NCBI GenBank assembly: GCA_905178155.1
Contig: CAJINV010000001.1
Span: 5,075,992-5,117,601 of the forward strand
Direction: 5' to 3'
Length of the DNA: 41,610 nt
DNA from: Amoebophrya sp. A120
Lineage: Eukaryota; Sar; Dinophyceae; Syndiniales; Amoebophryaceae
Position 1 is the stretch's first letter, and each line of letters opens with the position of its first letter. The notes beneath the pieces are model-generated. The model had not been told where the DNA came from, did no database searches, and saw nothing but the letters and a program-made list of their open reading frames with translations. Positions 1 to 11,318 of this stretch are shown here, piece by piece. The position numbers and the translations under genes were made by a program.

Positions 1-270
1 CACTAGGTAAATCGTCAGGAATCAGGAGGGAGTGCGGGAACTTGAAGACCTACAACTGCGAACCCGGGTGGACGACGTCCACCGATAGCGAAGCACCGAG
101 TCCCCCGGTGGCTGAGCTGTCTCCTCTGCTTCGTCCGCCGAGGCCGTGCCGGAATACCTGGCCTGCCCATTTCCTTGATTTCGCTTCATTGTGAAAAAAA
201 AGAAACACACAAGAAGGTGCCCGAAAATGTAGGATGCAAAAATTTTGATTTTTTTAGCTGCAGACATTTT

Positions 271-2918
271 TCAGTTTAGTATCAAACAGACCTCGGGCAC
301 CGCTTTCCATTCGGCGAATTTCTCGCGAAACTGTTTTGCGTATAACCCGCTCAGGTGTTACAATCTCAAACGTTACAATAGAATCTGGAATTTGTGTTGC
401 AAGAAGTGCATGATCTACCCTACTCCCACAGGATTGCGCATGACAAGTTCTGGAGTCCCAATCCGCACTACAATCTGGCGAAATTTGTATTGCAAAAAGT
501 GGAACGCTGTCCGAGTCTGTCATGTTGATCATGCAAGACAAATCTCAGATTCTATTGTAACGTTTGAGATTGTAACGTTTGAGCAGGTCATATTGCGGTC
601 TCCTCGTTTTTGAACTTCAAACAGACGCGTATCAAATGCAAAAATGTCTGGGTCTGGAAACTTGTGATGCTGTGTGGCGTCTCATGATGAGGCCACAAGT
701 GCTGGCTCAGCATGACAAGTTTCTGAGCTTCTAGGTGTTGCCAATTCCGCATGACAAACTGCGCTTCTGCATCACAGAAAAATGGAGCTCTTGGGTAACG
801 TGCATGACAGATTTAAGAGTCATGCCAGACAAGCATGACAAACATGCATTCTTCCAGACCCAGACACTTTTACACTTGATAACGCGCTCCACGGACCCGT
901 CTTCGACAAACGCGTTGAAAACTGCGGTCTTTGGATTGCCCTCGTTCTCGGAGATCGCTGTGATGAGGGCGAATTTTATTTTCGCGATTTTCATATTTGT
1001 ATTTCTGAGTCTGACTCTGAGGCCTACGCCGTGGTCATGCATTAGCATTACACCGAAGCAGAACGCAGTCAGTCTCAGTGGCCAGCTCAAAAACCAGAAA
1101 GAAACTGGCTGCATTTGATTTTGATTGCAAACACTAAAAAAAGAGAGTGAAAAAAATGCAAATACCAAGCTCCGAGCGAACCGGCGTTTGCAGCAAAATT
1201 CGCCCCGTCTTGTCCTGGTGGAGGCAGAAGCTCACCGAATTCTGCGCACGATCGTACAGAAGTTTCCCTTCGCCATTTCCGACGTCGGTCCAGTGCTCAT
1301 CCGGTTCCAGCGTGAACCGGTACAGCTTGCACCGGGCCAAGAAAATTAGTTCTGGTTCGCTGCTCGCAGGAGAAACCACTTTTTTGCTAGCCTCTTTCAC
1401 CGGAAGATGCAGGCTCGGTTGCCAATCTGTGATATTGCGTTGAGATTATCTGCGAACCCCGGAGGCGCTATCGTCGCAGAGCGGCGCATCTAAAAAGCCA
1501 AACTGTGGTAGGCCAGGCTGTCAAAATGATGTAAATATTACGAATACATACTCAAGCTTTTAAGATTTAGAGAAAAAAAGCAAATAAATGGAAAAAGAGA
1601 TTATACTCGGCACTTCCGTGACCTCTTCCTGGGGAACTAGGTCAGTCATTTTCTTCTGCTTTTCGGTCGTCTTTTGTTCTTCGGGCTCCTGGGGTCGGTG
1701 TTCCACAAGCACTTCAGTCACGTCGTTTTGCACACCGGACACACAGGTTGGGTTCTTGATCTCTCCTGCTTCACCGGCAGCAGCGGAAACTACACTTTCG
1801 GCAAAATTGCAGCAGTCTCCCTCTTGGGCCGAACGACAAACAGCTGCTCGCGTTTCCAGTTGTACAAGAGTGTTTGGTGATACTTCTGAGCCAGTGCCGA
1901 CGTCCTCGACCACGACACAATCCCTTTTTTGCAAAGTACTACTTGTAGGTGTGGCTGTGGCTGCACGACTTCTAGCGGCAGTAATACTGTTAACACTGCT
2001 CCTCCGGCGGGACAACAAGGTGTCTGCCACGTGTGTGTCAAAAGCCGGGAGGCTAGTGCCTCGGTTTCGTCTGCTCGTTTCGTCGTCTGCAACACTGTGC
2101 GGCGACGAAAATCCACTTAATGCTGCGGGGGAGGAATGAAAGAAGCCGCTTTCGCAGTCAAGTGCGGTCGACGTCGTTGTGTTAATCTCACTACTTGTAC
2201 CTGCAGTAGTTCCTGTCAACACAACTGTACTAGCTTCGTCAAGGGCATCTAGATTGCGACTGTTCTTTCCTTTTTGTCGTTCACCCGCACTACCCGGTGT
2301 CGCGTTTTTATTCAGACTGCTTTCTCTACTTGTAAGGACGGCGGGAGTGATAGAGATTTTTTCCGTCGATGATGAAAAGAAGTTCAGGGAATTTTGCCGC
2401 TCTTTGTTTAGGACATCATGATGCTCCTCTTGAAAGCTTTGTCGTACAAAGAGAGACTGCGTTCTTCTTGTGAATGGAGAAGTCGTTTCTGGGCCTGTGC
2501 TGCGGTGTACTTTATTCGGTTCGGCGGATGTGGCCGTGCCAAAAATCGTTTCGAAAATCAAGCTTGAGAAGCTCGCAGACGAAGAACGGTTCGGCTCTTC
2601 TACCTCTTCCGCTACTTGGTCCTCTTGTTCATGATCCCGATAAGCATAAGCCTGTTCCTGCTTATGGTTTATTTGCTCTACTGACTGCAAATAATCCGTG
2701 AATCCTGCGAAGTGGTCGCCCGTAAAAGTGGAACTACGAATGGAGTTCCGATTCTGGACGTGGTGGTCATAGGTGTGATTGGAAGTTTTGAAACAGTCTG
2801 TCGTGGTTTCGATACAACCTTGATTTTGACTGGCTACACTTAGGGCAGAGATGGACGCGCGTCGAGCGACTTCCTCGCTCAAGGTAGTGTCAATTTGGTC
2901 TCTAAATCCGTTTTCCAT
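271..2918 (-). CDS. Ran-binding (RanBP1/Nup50-type) domain protein
   Basis: Model, in transcription order: exons 2918-1607, 1426-1166, 1023-882, 624-593, 335-271, about 603 aa, phases consistent throughout. Residues 1 to about 437 are a disordered Ser/Thr/Glu-rich region. The C-terminal 150 residues read as a RanBP1-fold: CKLYRF near the start, then W(x)7GEGKLL, GRILLQT, and finally CLKFKNEETA followed by KQFREKFAEW, the usual final strand and helix. This fold binds Ran-GTP, so a role in nuclear transport or at the nuclear pore is likely; that is family knowledge, not shown here. Introns 1 and 2 are GT-AG. Introns 3 and 4 are mobile elements (630-881 and 341-592), each removed at its direct repeat. 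The second removal is what joins NEETA to KQF in frame. The last codons before the TGA at 271-273 are not conserved-looking, so the true 3' end may differ and a further exon toward position 20 is possible. Confidence 0.75.
341..592. mobile_element. Introner, family C, with 47-bp inverted repeats
   Basis: A 252-bp element lies inside the Ran-binding-domain gene, flanked by the 5-bp direct repeat TTGCG (336-340 and 593-597). Its ends are imperfect inverted repeats of about 47 bp. The inner 31 bp, which contain GTTACAATCTC followed by AAACGTTACAATAGAATCTG, are perfect. Removing the element with one repeat copy joins ACC-GCA-A to AA-CAG-TTT and restores the last helix of the Ran-binding domain. 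The borders are not GT-AG. The interior carries the CATGACA motif shared with other introners here. Confidence 0.8.
630..881. mobile_element. Introner, family A copy 1
   Basis: A 252-bp element with inverted ends (starts TATCAAATGCAAAAATGTCT, ends CACTTGATA) and a 5-bp TSD ACGCG (625-629, 882-886). It interrupts the Ran-binding domain between VER and VCLKF, and excision of one repeat copy keeps frame. It is nearly identical to the element at 35404-35654 read in reverse complement, and it sits in the opposite orientation relative to its host gene. CATGACA and CATCACA motifs recur inside. Confidence 0.9.
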
Positions 2919-3866
2919 AACGAAGAAGATGAGGTTCGGTTATAATGCAAGGACGCTTCGTCTGGTGCAAACGTCAACATGTAAAAATAAAAATAGAAAT
3001 AATTGTGCGTCGACAACAATTCAACATCCGAGGATGATGAACCAACCACAGCGCAACTAAGGTCAGCCACTACACATCGCACGTCGCTGCTATTCTACTT
3101 ACGCATCATCGCATCGCCATCTGAACAAGCTCGAACGCTTATCATCTTCATCACCGCAAGAAGATCACACGGAACAATTGCTGAATGATGATGATCTTGT
3201 CTATCTTCAACAAGCTTCGAAAATCATAAGGAGCTATTGACGATCTGTCTCGTCTGTCTCGAGACATACAATGCCTCATACATCTGGTATACTCACCCTA
3301 ATGAGATCGTTTTTTGATCGGGAATAGTACACACAACACGGATCACACACAGCACCGCCCTGATCGGTTTCATGTAGGAACGTGATCCCGCGGTGGCACC
3401 GGCAATGATGATCTCCGTCTGACTGAATCTCAGAATTGATCAATAATGAAACGACTGAAGACCACACTGGAGCTTGTAACGAAAGCGAGGAGAAAACACA
3501 TGGGAAGAGCCACATCTCCGTCACAACGACGGGTGCAAGCGCTGCGTCTGCAACTACATGCCGCGAAGCAAAAATCATTTTGCCGCGACTCCCATCATGA
3601 CACACTTCGTGAGCCCACGGAATCAATCAACCAGCTACTTAACATAAAGTAGCGACATTCCTTTTACTATTTTCATCTCTTTCAGTTTCATTCTTCAATA
3701 CCTTTGTATCTTCCTTTTCAGTTTCATGCTCGTCAGCCTCAGTAGCGGTTAGTTCAATTTTCAAAGAGTTCCAGAATCTCCGGAAGCGAAACAAATCATC
3801 TTCAATTTTCAGTGGGGGGCACAACGGCGCTCACCTGTACGTAGTATCCCTTTATACAACTTTTCT
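2919..3866. other. Intergenic, no gene seen
   Basis: This stretch lies between the start of the Ran-binding-domain gene and the 3' end of family member 1. Only short open frames without recognisable composition occur on either strand. It presumably holds the promoter and 5' leader of the former and the 3' end of the latter. Confidence 0.5.
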
Positions 3867-5620
3867 TTACACTCCGCCCTGCTGTTGAGTCCCCAAGCTG
3901 AGTCCGATCGTGACGGGCCAGGCGCGCGCGCCGTTGATTTCCTCTGACCTGACGTTCAAGCCAGGCACCTTGGCTAAGTGCGGAAACAGCCCAAACTCTT
4001 CGTAGGCGGCGCCAGATCGATCCGGTATCCTGAGTAAAAGCGCCCCCATATCAGAGTCAAGATGGGGAATCTGCTAGACAAATCAGCCAACTTTGGTTGC
4101 TTCGCATGACAAGTTTGTCCTCGTAGTGTAATCCTGTTTAGCTAGTTCAGAAGCATCACAGATCTAGCATAGCATGCCGATTTTAGCATCACAAATTCCA
4201 AAACACGAACAGAAAATGCTTCTCATACGGCCACGCATGAGAAACTTTTTTGGCATGCACAATTGCATCACACCTATGGGGTGGGGACGTTTCTACAAGG
4301 GATATCCGGGTGCATCTGCTCGACGTGATGCCGGAACATGGGATAGGGTGCGCCACTCGGCAAATGCCGAGCCGGCGGAGCATTATAAATCTCTTCGGTC
4401 AGGACGAACCGCGGTTCGGCGTTGGAAAAGGCTAAGAAAGCCAGGTCCGTGATGTATTTCAGCATCTCGGCCTGGGTTCTCCGCAGAGATTCCTCAAAGG
4501 CAGCGAGGAACCGGTTTTGGGGTCGTGGTGTCGGAGCAGGAGCGGGGCCTAGACCAAGAGCGGTTCGTGCCACGCGATTGATTTCAACGAGAGGCGTTCC
4601 AGCACCAGCTGTCCTTGGCATACTTACGGATAAAGATGATGAATTCGCGCTGTCCAGAGATGTCGTGGGCGATCTGTACAGTCCTTGGCCTCTTTCAAAG
4701 TCCCGCGCCAATTGGCACGAGAACAGGGGGTCAAAATCGCTGGCGTTCATCCCGTGAAATTGCATCACGACCGGTCCACGCGCCGGAAATTCCCCGTGGT
4801 CAAAAATGTCACCGATGCCGAACCACGTCCCCTCGGCGTCCATGAAATCGTAGCCTTTTTCCTTCAGAATAGCGCACACGTTCCCAAAGTGAATAGTGGC
4901 TCCGTCCGACATTTTCGGCATCGCCTGCAGCTGCGCCTCGGTAATCGAAATCATGCTGCCGCCGCTTTCCGCCGCCTTGCGGGCCAGGTCGACAAAGTAG
5001 TCCGCCGCGGCCTTCAGGTCTCGGCCCCGCTGGATGTTGGACATCTGTTGTAGATCGGCCATCGGAGTGATGCGGCAAAAATCATGTTTTTCCACCTCGC
5101 CAATAAGAAAACGGATCTTGTGAACGACATCGAGGGGGAGGCGGGCATCGCGCGACAGAATAACCACAACAGCTTTCTCACCTCCCTCTTCCACTTTTCT
5201 CCGGTTCGCGTGGAGGCAACCAAATTGCCAGGAATTCACCTGAACCGAAAAACAGTAGAATAGGAATTGGGAAACAAACTCAAACTTAACTTTATTGGTC
5301 CCGCAGCATAATTGTGTAACACCAGCTCTACGTGCGGGTCAAACTCAAAAATAAAGCTGAAAGTCATGCAAACGTCGCTAAGCCCCATTTGATCTTCCAC
5401 TACGTACCATAGCCCCCACGACTAGCTGTTGATAACGCGTCGCTCTGGTATTTTCTTCCACGGCCTCGAGTGACGAAAGCCACAGTTCGAAGGTTGTATT
5501 TCCGCTTTTCAGCAGAAGATCCGAGAAGGTTTTTTTCTTGGCTTCACGCGAGTCATCAGCATCCTCCCCTGTCGTGCGGGGCGCGACGCTTTGAGAAGAC
5601 GCTGCTGTGGAGGCCGGCAT
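3867..5620 (-). CDS. Tandem unknown family, member 1 (three exons)
   Basis: Exons 5620-5408, 5239-4302 and 4047-3867 give about 443 aa. Family traits seen in all four tandem copies: an N-terminal segment KKTFSDLLL...W...LE.VE..TRA.RYQ.LVVGA, a phase-0 GT-AG intron just before VN.WQF, then LP.DVV..IR..IG.V, QRGRD.K.A..F..LA, PKMSDG with GNV.AIL, Y(I)TDLA..AF..AE, and L(V)LTEEIY.A.P.LP.G..YPMF...HP. No signal peptide or membrane span is evident, and I do not recognise the domain. This copy has an additional intron (4048-4301) directly after HPD that its paralogues lack; removing it at the ATATC repeat continues the frame into exon 3, which ends with the family-like PGL motif. First intron 5240-5407, GTACGT to AG. 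Confidence 0.8.
4048..4301. mobile_element. Recently gained introner in family member 1
   Basis: The 254-bp intron is flanked by the direct repeat ATATC (4048-4052 and 4302-4306; one copy is spliced out). It carries repeated CATGACA/CATCACA motifs like the family A introners, but I see no clear terminal inverted repeat. The three paralogues at 6.6, 11.3 and 13.2 kb read straight through the homologous position. Confidence 0.7.
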
Positions 5621-6597
5621 CGTGGTTTGTTTGCGGGGTCGGTGGTAGTGGGTAGTCTCAGTGAGATGAAATACACGAAAACGTACAGTCTACAGTTCAA
5701 CAGACCGAAATCGCGAAAATAAAATTCAAATTGATGTAGCCATCGATCACATCTTGTCGTTACAAACCATCAAAGAGGATTGGTACTAGCAGACAAAGCG
5801 TGTGGTTGTGGTACTTGTTTCGAATTGGGTAATAAATAAGCTGTGACTGCACTTTTTTTTCGTGGCGAAATGTAACCGTTAGCACGTAGAGAAGATGCGA
5901 AAAGAGAAGCCACCAAAGTTGTTCAGACTGAGACCGCTCATGCGTTACTATAAAAAAAAGTAACGCGGTATCTAGAACTCGTGCAAGAGCTCAGAACTAC
6001 GGTTCCTATTGGATCGCTTTTCGATCTATTTCCCACAACGTGAGGAGTCGGACAGGCCGCGTGCGACGAACAAAGAAAAAGACAACGCAAGATCGCAATC
6101 GCTTATTCATTGTTAGTGATCTAAGCAACAAAACTGCTTACGCGTAGGAGCATCACTCCGTGTGCGGTCTGAGTGGATGTAGATCTTTTTCGTTACAAGC
6201 TAAAGTAGCGGCCCGGCTAATGTTACATACCTAGTTGAGCGAAAATCCAAATAAACCTGTGAGATCGGCATCTACATGCAGGGAGTAGACACCTTGCTGT
6301 ACCCGAACACTTGCCTACTTGCCTGCGGTCTCACTACAGACCGAAGTGTTTCTTCCCGATTCGTTCGTTGTGCGAACGCGCTCGCGCGCATGCTCGTGTT
6401 CCGGTCATTGAGGTTGCACGATATTCTCCTTCAGCCCAAACAATCGCCAACAAAGTATGTATTTCTTGACGACCTGAATTCCAAGAGTAAGAAGTACAAA
6501 ACTCCTCTTGTTTCGGTGCGACTGCGAGCAGGACCAGGACCACCACAGAAGTTCAAATAAAGCAACAATAGGTGCGACGTAGATGCGTCCGCACTTC
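5621..6597. other. Intergenic, no gene seen
   Basis: This is the spacer between family members 1 and 2. The open frame at 6276-6560 on the plus strand has no protein-like conservation with anything else in the window and is judged chance. No repeats of note. Confidence 0.5.
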
Positions 6598-7986
6598 TCA
6601 GGGGACTGCCGAAATTGTCACGGGAAAGTGCAACACGAAATCATTATCAAATTGGGGAACTACTTGCAGGCCCGAAAACGTCCGCAGATGGTTTAACATC
6701 CGAAACTCGAACCTGTCTTCGAAACGTGCGTGAACGGCTTCCAGATCCCGGTCGAACATCGGATAGCGCACCCCGTTGGGCAGGCGAGGCGCGGCGTCGT
6801 ATATCTCCTCCGTTAGGACAAAGTTAGCGTCTGCATTGGCAAAGGCTTGAAGAGCGAGATCCGTGATGTAGTTTGCGACCTCGTCGCGTGTCACACGCAG
6901 GGCTGCTTCAAATGCTCCAAAAAATCTATTTGTGGATAGATTGTTCGAACCCACAGTAGATGACGAGCCGCCTCCGCCTCCTACTGGTAGTGATGGGGCC
7001 TGGTAGTGCCCGCGCCCCGCTTCCAGCTCTTTCACTATCTCCCGCATGAAGCCTGTTTGCAGCTGCGCGGACTGCGTTTCGTTAAACTGCATCACGATGG
7101 GATAACTGTCGTATGGGAAATTCACCGACCGGCTGGGATGGAATTCACGTCCGTCTCCGGTTTCGCTTGTGAATGTGTAGTCCCTGTCGTACAAAATTGC
7201 GAAAACATTACCGAGGCAGGGGGCAATGCCCTCTGACAGCTTCGGCATGGACGCAACATGCGCTTCTGTTATGAGCAGCTTGTCCCCTCCGCGCTCCGCC
7301 TCCTTCCGCGCCAAGTTCACGAAGTACTCCGCGGCGAGCTTGTAATCGCGCCCGCGTTGCCGATCGGAAATGCGCATCAGTTCATCACTTTGCATTATTG
7401 CGGTCGGTCTGCGCTCGACATTGCCGATAAACGCGCGAATCCTGTTCACGACGTCTAGCGGGAAACGCTTGTGTGATTCAACGACAACAGGGACAGATTT
7501 ACCTTCCCTCGCTGCCTCTTCAACTCTCTTCTTGTTCTGGTGAAGCATCCCAAACTGCCAAGCGTTCACCTATTTCCATTCATTTCGACGAGGACGATCG
7601 AACTATCAATACAAGCATCAGCACGCACGACTGCCACCAAACTCAAGCAACACAATTCCAGTCCTAAGGTGGGACTAAAGAAAGTCAGGTGGAAAGCAGG
7701 ATGGTTCGTTGTACTTTAAATTGTTAACCATAACAGCGAGAATTGAATAACTGCGATCCTGAAGATATTCCAACATTTAGTTATTTACCTGAGCGCCCAC
7801 AACGAGTTTTTGATACCGAAGCGCACGACTTTCGGCTTCCACATTTTCAAGCTCACCGAGCCACCCATCGAAGGTTGCTGTCTTTCCGCTCCCTAGCAGC
7901 AGGTCAGAAAATGTTTTCTTTTTCCCGACTTCTTGCTTTTCTCCAGCATTCCCCGCTTCCGCTGCAGTCGGGAGAGACGCTGCCAT
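6598..7986 (-). CDS. Tandem unknown family, member 2 (two exons)
   Basis: Exons 7986-7789 and 7569-6598 give about 389 aa. The ATG at 7986 starts MAASLPT; the longer frame upstream lacks an ATG. The intron 7570-7788 is GT-AG (GTAAAT...AG), phase 0, at the same place as in the other three copies, before VNAWQF. The motifs QRGRD, PKLSEG, GNVFAIL, YITDLALQAF, FVLTEEIYDA and LPNGVRYPMF mark it as a paralogue. A Gly/Ser-rich linker (GGGGGSSST) precedes the second half. This is the cleanest copy and the best for homology searches. Function unknown. Confidence 0.85.
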
Positions 7987-9072
7987 GGTGGATGTCGTGT
8001 CTCGCAATTATAAAGCGATGTTGGTAAAAGCACACTATATCAAGGTCGTGCAGTCATCAACTGCAATCAACAGGGAAGAGACAGAAGTGCTGGTAAGTCC
8101 TCGTATTGCATCAAGAAAGTAGCAAAACTCCTCCTAGAACCAAAGGGACACAAAACACCATGAAGGAGGAAGAGCAAAATGACGATAACGATAAGTATTT
8201 TACTTCTTAAGCAATCAATCGATATCGAATCGACCCATCCTCGTGCCAAAATAAAAATGTTATCAATCATAGTACGCGGTAGGCATTCGAACAATCGTCG
8301 AATACATCGCTCTCTTGTCACTCTGGCCCAAGGGCTCAAAATTACGACCACAAGAAACCGAACCAGGAGAGTTTGAGTTACTTACTAGACCTCATGGCGA
8401 TGTGCCTGAACACTTGGCGCCCGCTCGGCTCTCGCTATAGCACAAGGCCTTTCGCAATTATTATCCTTCCATTCGGGTCATGTATATGATTTACCGCATG
8501 CGTCTGCGTCTGCTGCTGCCTTTTTTCTTGCGCGCGTCGCATAATATGCATGCATGCGCGCACATCGCACCCACTGCAGCTTTTGTGTTCGTTTTCAAGC
8601 GCTCGGCAATAATCTCGAACCCTAACCCTGGAACCCTAAACAAAAACCCTAAACCAGCCCTCCCACCACAAATCGTGCGCCAGTGGTTCCGCGGTTCTCT
8701 TGGAGGTGACACATCGATCAATTTGGGATATCTGAGACGATCTTCGTAAAAAATTGGATAAACGGTGTTGACGTATCATGGTCTTCTGCTCAATCGTACA
8801 ATTTCATAGCTTTCTTGCAGAAACGGAATCGGAAACATTGACATGTTATAGTGCGATCTATCAGTAAGCTCAGTCTTACACGGTGCTGTTACTTCTTAAA
8901 GTTGTGTTTTTTATTTGTAAAAAAAAGTTGAAGGCTGAGCGTGTTCATCATGTTTTCTTTTTATTTTGTAATCCCGCTCTCGACTTACCTTTTTCTCCCT
9001 GATGGGAAAGCGAAAAAATCAAGCACCTGAAAATTCCATGGCGCCCTTGATGAAAGCGACACGAGGAGCCGC
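7987..9072. other. Intergenic with telomere-like patch
   Basis: No convincing gene. The stretch includes AT-rich sequence and a short run of CCCTAAA-like units listed separately. Frames at 8480-8750 on both strands are low-information and not called. Confidence 0.45.
8617..8656. repeat. Interstitial telomere-like CCCTAAA units
   Basis: Four degenerate CCCTAA/CCCTAAA units occur within 40 bp (AACCCTAACCCTGG, AACCCTAAA, AACCCTAAACC). The plant- and dinoflagellate-type telomere repeat is TTTAGGG, so this may be a fossil of telomeric repair or a chance run. It is too short to be a chromosome end. Confidence 0.5.
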
Positions 9073-9167
9073 TTAGTTCTTCTTCATAGAAGACTTCATC
9101 ACCGTCTTGTTCATCGGCTTCTTCACGTGATAGCGGCGGTGGTTGGGTATGGAAGGATGCTCACGGG
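9073..9167 (-). CDS. Possible basic C-terminal exon
   Basis: On the minus strand a short frame reads REHPSIPNHRRYHVKKP followed by MNKTVMKSSMKKN and a TAA at 9073-9075. The strongly basic, Lys/Met-rich tail looks more protein-like than chance. Its upstream exon is not identified; it might belong to the gene at 9404-10123 or be a small independent gene. Only the composition supports it. Confidence 0.25.
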
Positions 9168-9403
9168 CGGTCGTCGTGTTTCATGTCTCACAATCTCAAT
9201 CATACACAAAATCGGCCGAATATCATTCTTTTACACTTTTTCTTTTTGTAGTGATACATGAGAAATCGACGCAACCCACCTAGCAGGTTGCGGGTAGTAC
9301 AAGAAGGCGCATTCTCAGTGCCGATACTATCGCGCACGCATAAAAATATCTCTATCTGCCGGGCGGAAATCGGCTACAAAAAAAATGAAAACAAGTAGAG
9401 ACA

Positions 9404-10123
9404 TCACCAACGACCGCCCCAATTACACATCACTTCGATACGGATGAAACCCATCTTCGCAGCGTAAATCACCTCCGGCTCATCGCGGTCAGCCGCGTTG
9501 TTGACACGACGGCGGGCCGCCGGATTCAGAATCGTTTTCGTGGTGGACAGACAGTGAAAGTCCCCCTTCGCGTTTCCGTTCGGGAAGAGCACGCTCATGG
9601 GAATCTTCTTCACCACCTTCACCTTCCGGTACATCACGTTTTCCGTGATGCCGGACCCAACCGCACGCGACTGGAAGACCACCTCCTGGTCCAGCGGCGT
9701 CACCACGCGCGCCAGCGCGTTGTGCCCCCCGGCGGCGTTCCGCGGCACGTTGATCTCCTTGATGACCCACTGCGACCCCGGCGGAATGCACATTTCCTTG
9801 TACCATTCGCGCATGCGGCCGGTCTCCGTGTAGAACTGCTTGTCCTCGTTCGAGACGAAGGGCGACGCGTTGATCAGCTTCTTGATCTTCTCCAGCGCCA
9901 GGCTGGTAAACTTGAACCCGGTGCTGGCGGTGTACACGTCCTTGTCCTTCTTCATCTCGTCCACCACCTCCGAGCTGCGCGGGCCGTTGCCGACCCGCAT
10001 CACGGTTTTGCTCCCCGTATTCCACTTGTCCTGGCACAGACCGCCCTCGTATGCCATGAAGTGAACCGGGTACGCCGACATCACCATGGTGAGGTCCTCC
10101 AGAACGTCGCTGTTCGGCGCCAT
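9404..10123 (-). CDS. Unknown 239-aa protein, single exon
   Basis: A continuous frame from an ATG (MAPNSDVLED) to TGA, with balanced composition, GC-rich third positions and no repeats, unlike the flanking DNA. It sits between members 2 and 3 of the tandem family but shares none of their motifs. Aromatic and charged residues are spread evenly, consistent with a folded soluble protein; no signal peptide or membrane span. The C-terminal end MCNWGGRW is rich in Trp and Gly. I do not recognise a domain. Antisense frames of similar length are shadows. A GT (TTG|GTGATG) sits just before the stop, so a downstream exon cannot be excluded. Confidence 0.8.
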   Translation of the reverse strand: MAPNSDVLEDLTMVMSAYPVHFMAYEGGLCQDKWNTGSKTVMRVGNGPRSSEVVDEMKKDKDVYTASTGFKFTSLALEKIKKLINASPFVSNEDKQFYTETGRMREWYKEMCIPPGSQWVIKEINVPRNAAGGHNALARVVTPLDQEVVFQSRAVGSGITENVMYRKVKVVKKIPMSVLFPNGNAKGDFHCLSTTKTILNPAARRRVNNAADRDEPEVIYAAKMGFIRIEVMCNWGGRW

Positions 10124-11318
10124 AGTTTCTTTCGCTTCTGTGGGGCGTGTTCCAAAGCGAAGAGAGAAGTTGGAAAAATGAATGTAACAAGAGGAAATGC
10201 TCAGCTCGTGCTTCTCGACTTCGATTTATTTCCTAAACCCATATAGACCCTGAAAACCCTACAACTACAAAGCTAGCACAAAATAACGAGTTCCTAGCAT
10301 AGGCACTGTTGATATGATTTGACGGGTGGAGCTGGAGGTAGCGACTATTTATTAGCTTTTTCGATTTCCACAGAAAATTAAGGTTAATCATCAGAGAGAT
10401 GCATGTGCATCCTAATTCTTGCATTTATTTTCGGTTAAGACCGTAATCTAATGGATGCATCATTTGGATCTTCCAAAACCAAATGTGAATCCGAGCGTGA
10501 CAGACTCTGTATCCGTGCTATTTACTCATCTATCATGTATGTATGTTTTAAAATTTTCTAAGCTATGATCTCCCGCACTGCTGTAGTAGTTGATGCGGAA
10601 TCGTCAAGACCGAACACCGATTGGGGCAAGCAGACATCGATTTGTACCACAACACACCGACACCGTCTCAAAAACGAAAACAGACTGGACGAGCCGGGGT
10701 TGTTGACCTGGCGCTGGCCGCGTGTATATCAATTATCTGAGAACCGAAACAAATTGGTGACGACCGAGAATGAATAGGAAAACCGCATGACGACGATTCC
10801 ATTTGGTTGCGCACCGAGTTCATCAAGAGCAGCAAGTGTCTTCTTTTCTTGGAGGAGGTTTAGAAGTAGGAGTAGCTAAATATTTGTATGTAACTAACCG
10901 CGCATGAACCAAGCCTGCTGCAGCAGCGAATATGATTTTTTACGCTGCCAGAACCTCAATCCATGTATCGTATCGAAAGCAAAGAACATCTTATCCTCCT
11001 GGCAGCAGAAAGTATAAGTACCTATTTGTAAAGTAATCCCTTTGGCCGCTGCGTGCGTGAACTGGTGCAGACATCGGCGCAGGTTGTTATTTGATGCAAT
11101 TTCTTCATCAAAGCACTAGATTGTACTCAGTTCCATCTCGTTTCCGTCAACGAGATTTTCATTTTACAAAGCAGAGCTCTTTCTACTTTCTGAATCCTCT
11201 ACTTCTCCCGCCCTACTAGCATCATGTTTATAATTATATCTCGCTGCTCAAACCCGCACTTCTTTAGTACAGAGCGGCCGCCGTCGCAGAGATTTGCAAT
11301 TGATGTATCAAGCGAAGT
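10124..11318. other. Intergenic, no gene seen
   Basis: AT-richer spacer of 1.2 kb between the 239-aa gene and family member 3. Only short frames occur; no repeats or structured elements were noticed apart from isolated ACCCTA-type words near 10240. Confidence 0.45.

Noticed and set aside
352-588. CAGGT direct repeat as the border of the element in the Ran-binding-domain gene
   Set aside because: Splicing there leaves an in-frame TGA; the outer TTGCG repeat restores the domain and matches the full inverted repeats.
9554-10246. 230-codon plus-strand frame
   Set aside because: Antisense shadow of the 239-aa minus-strand gene, Arg/His-rich as expected for a GC-rich antisense frame.
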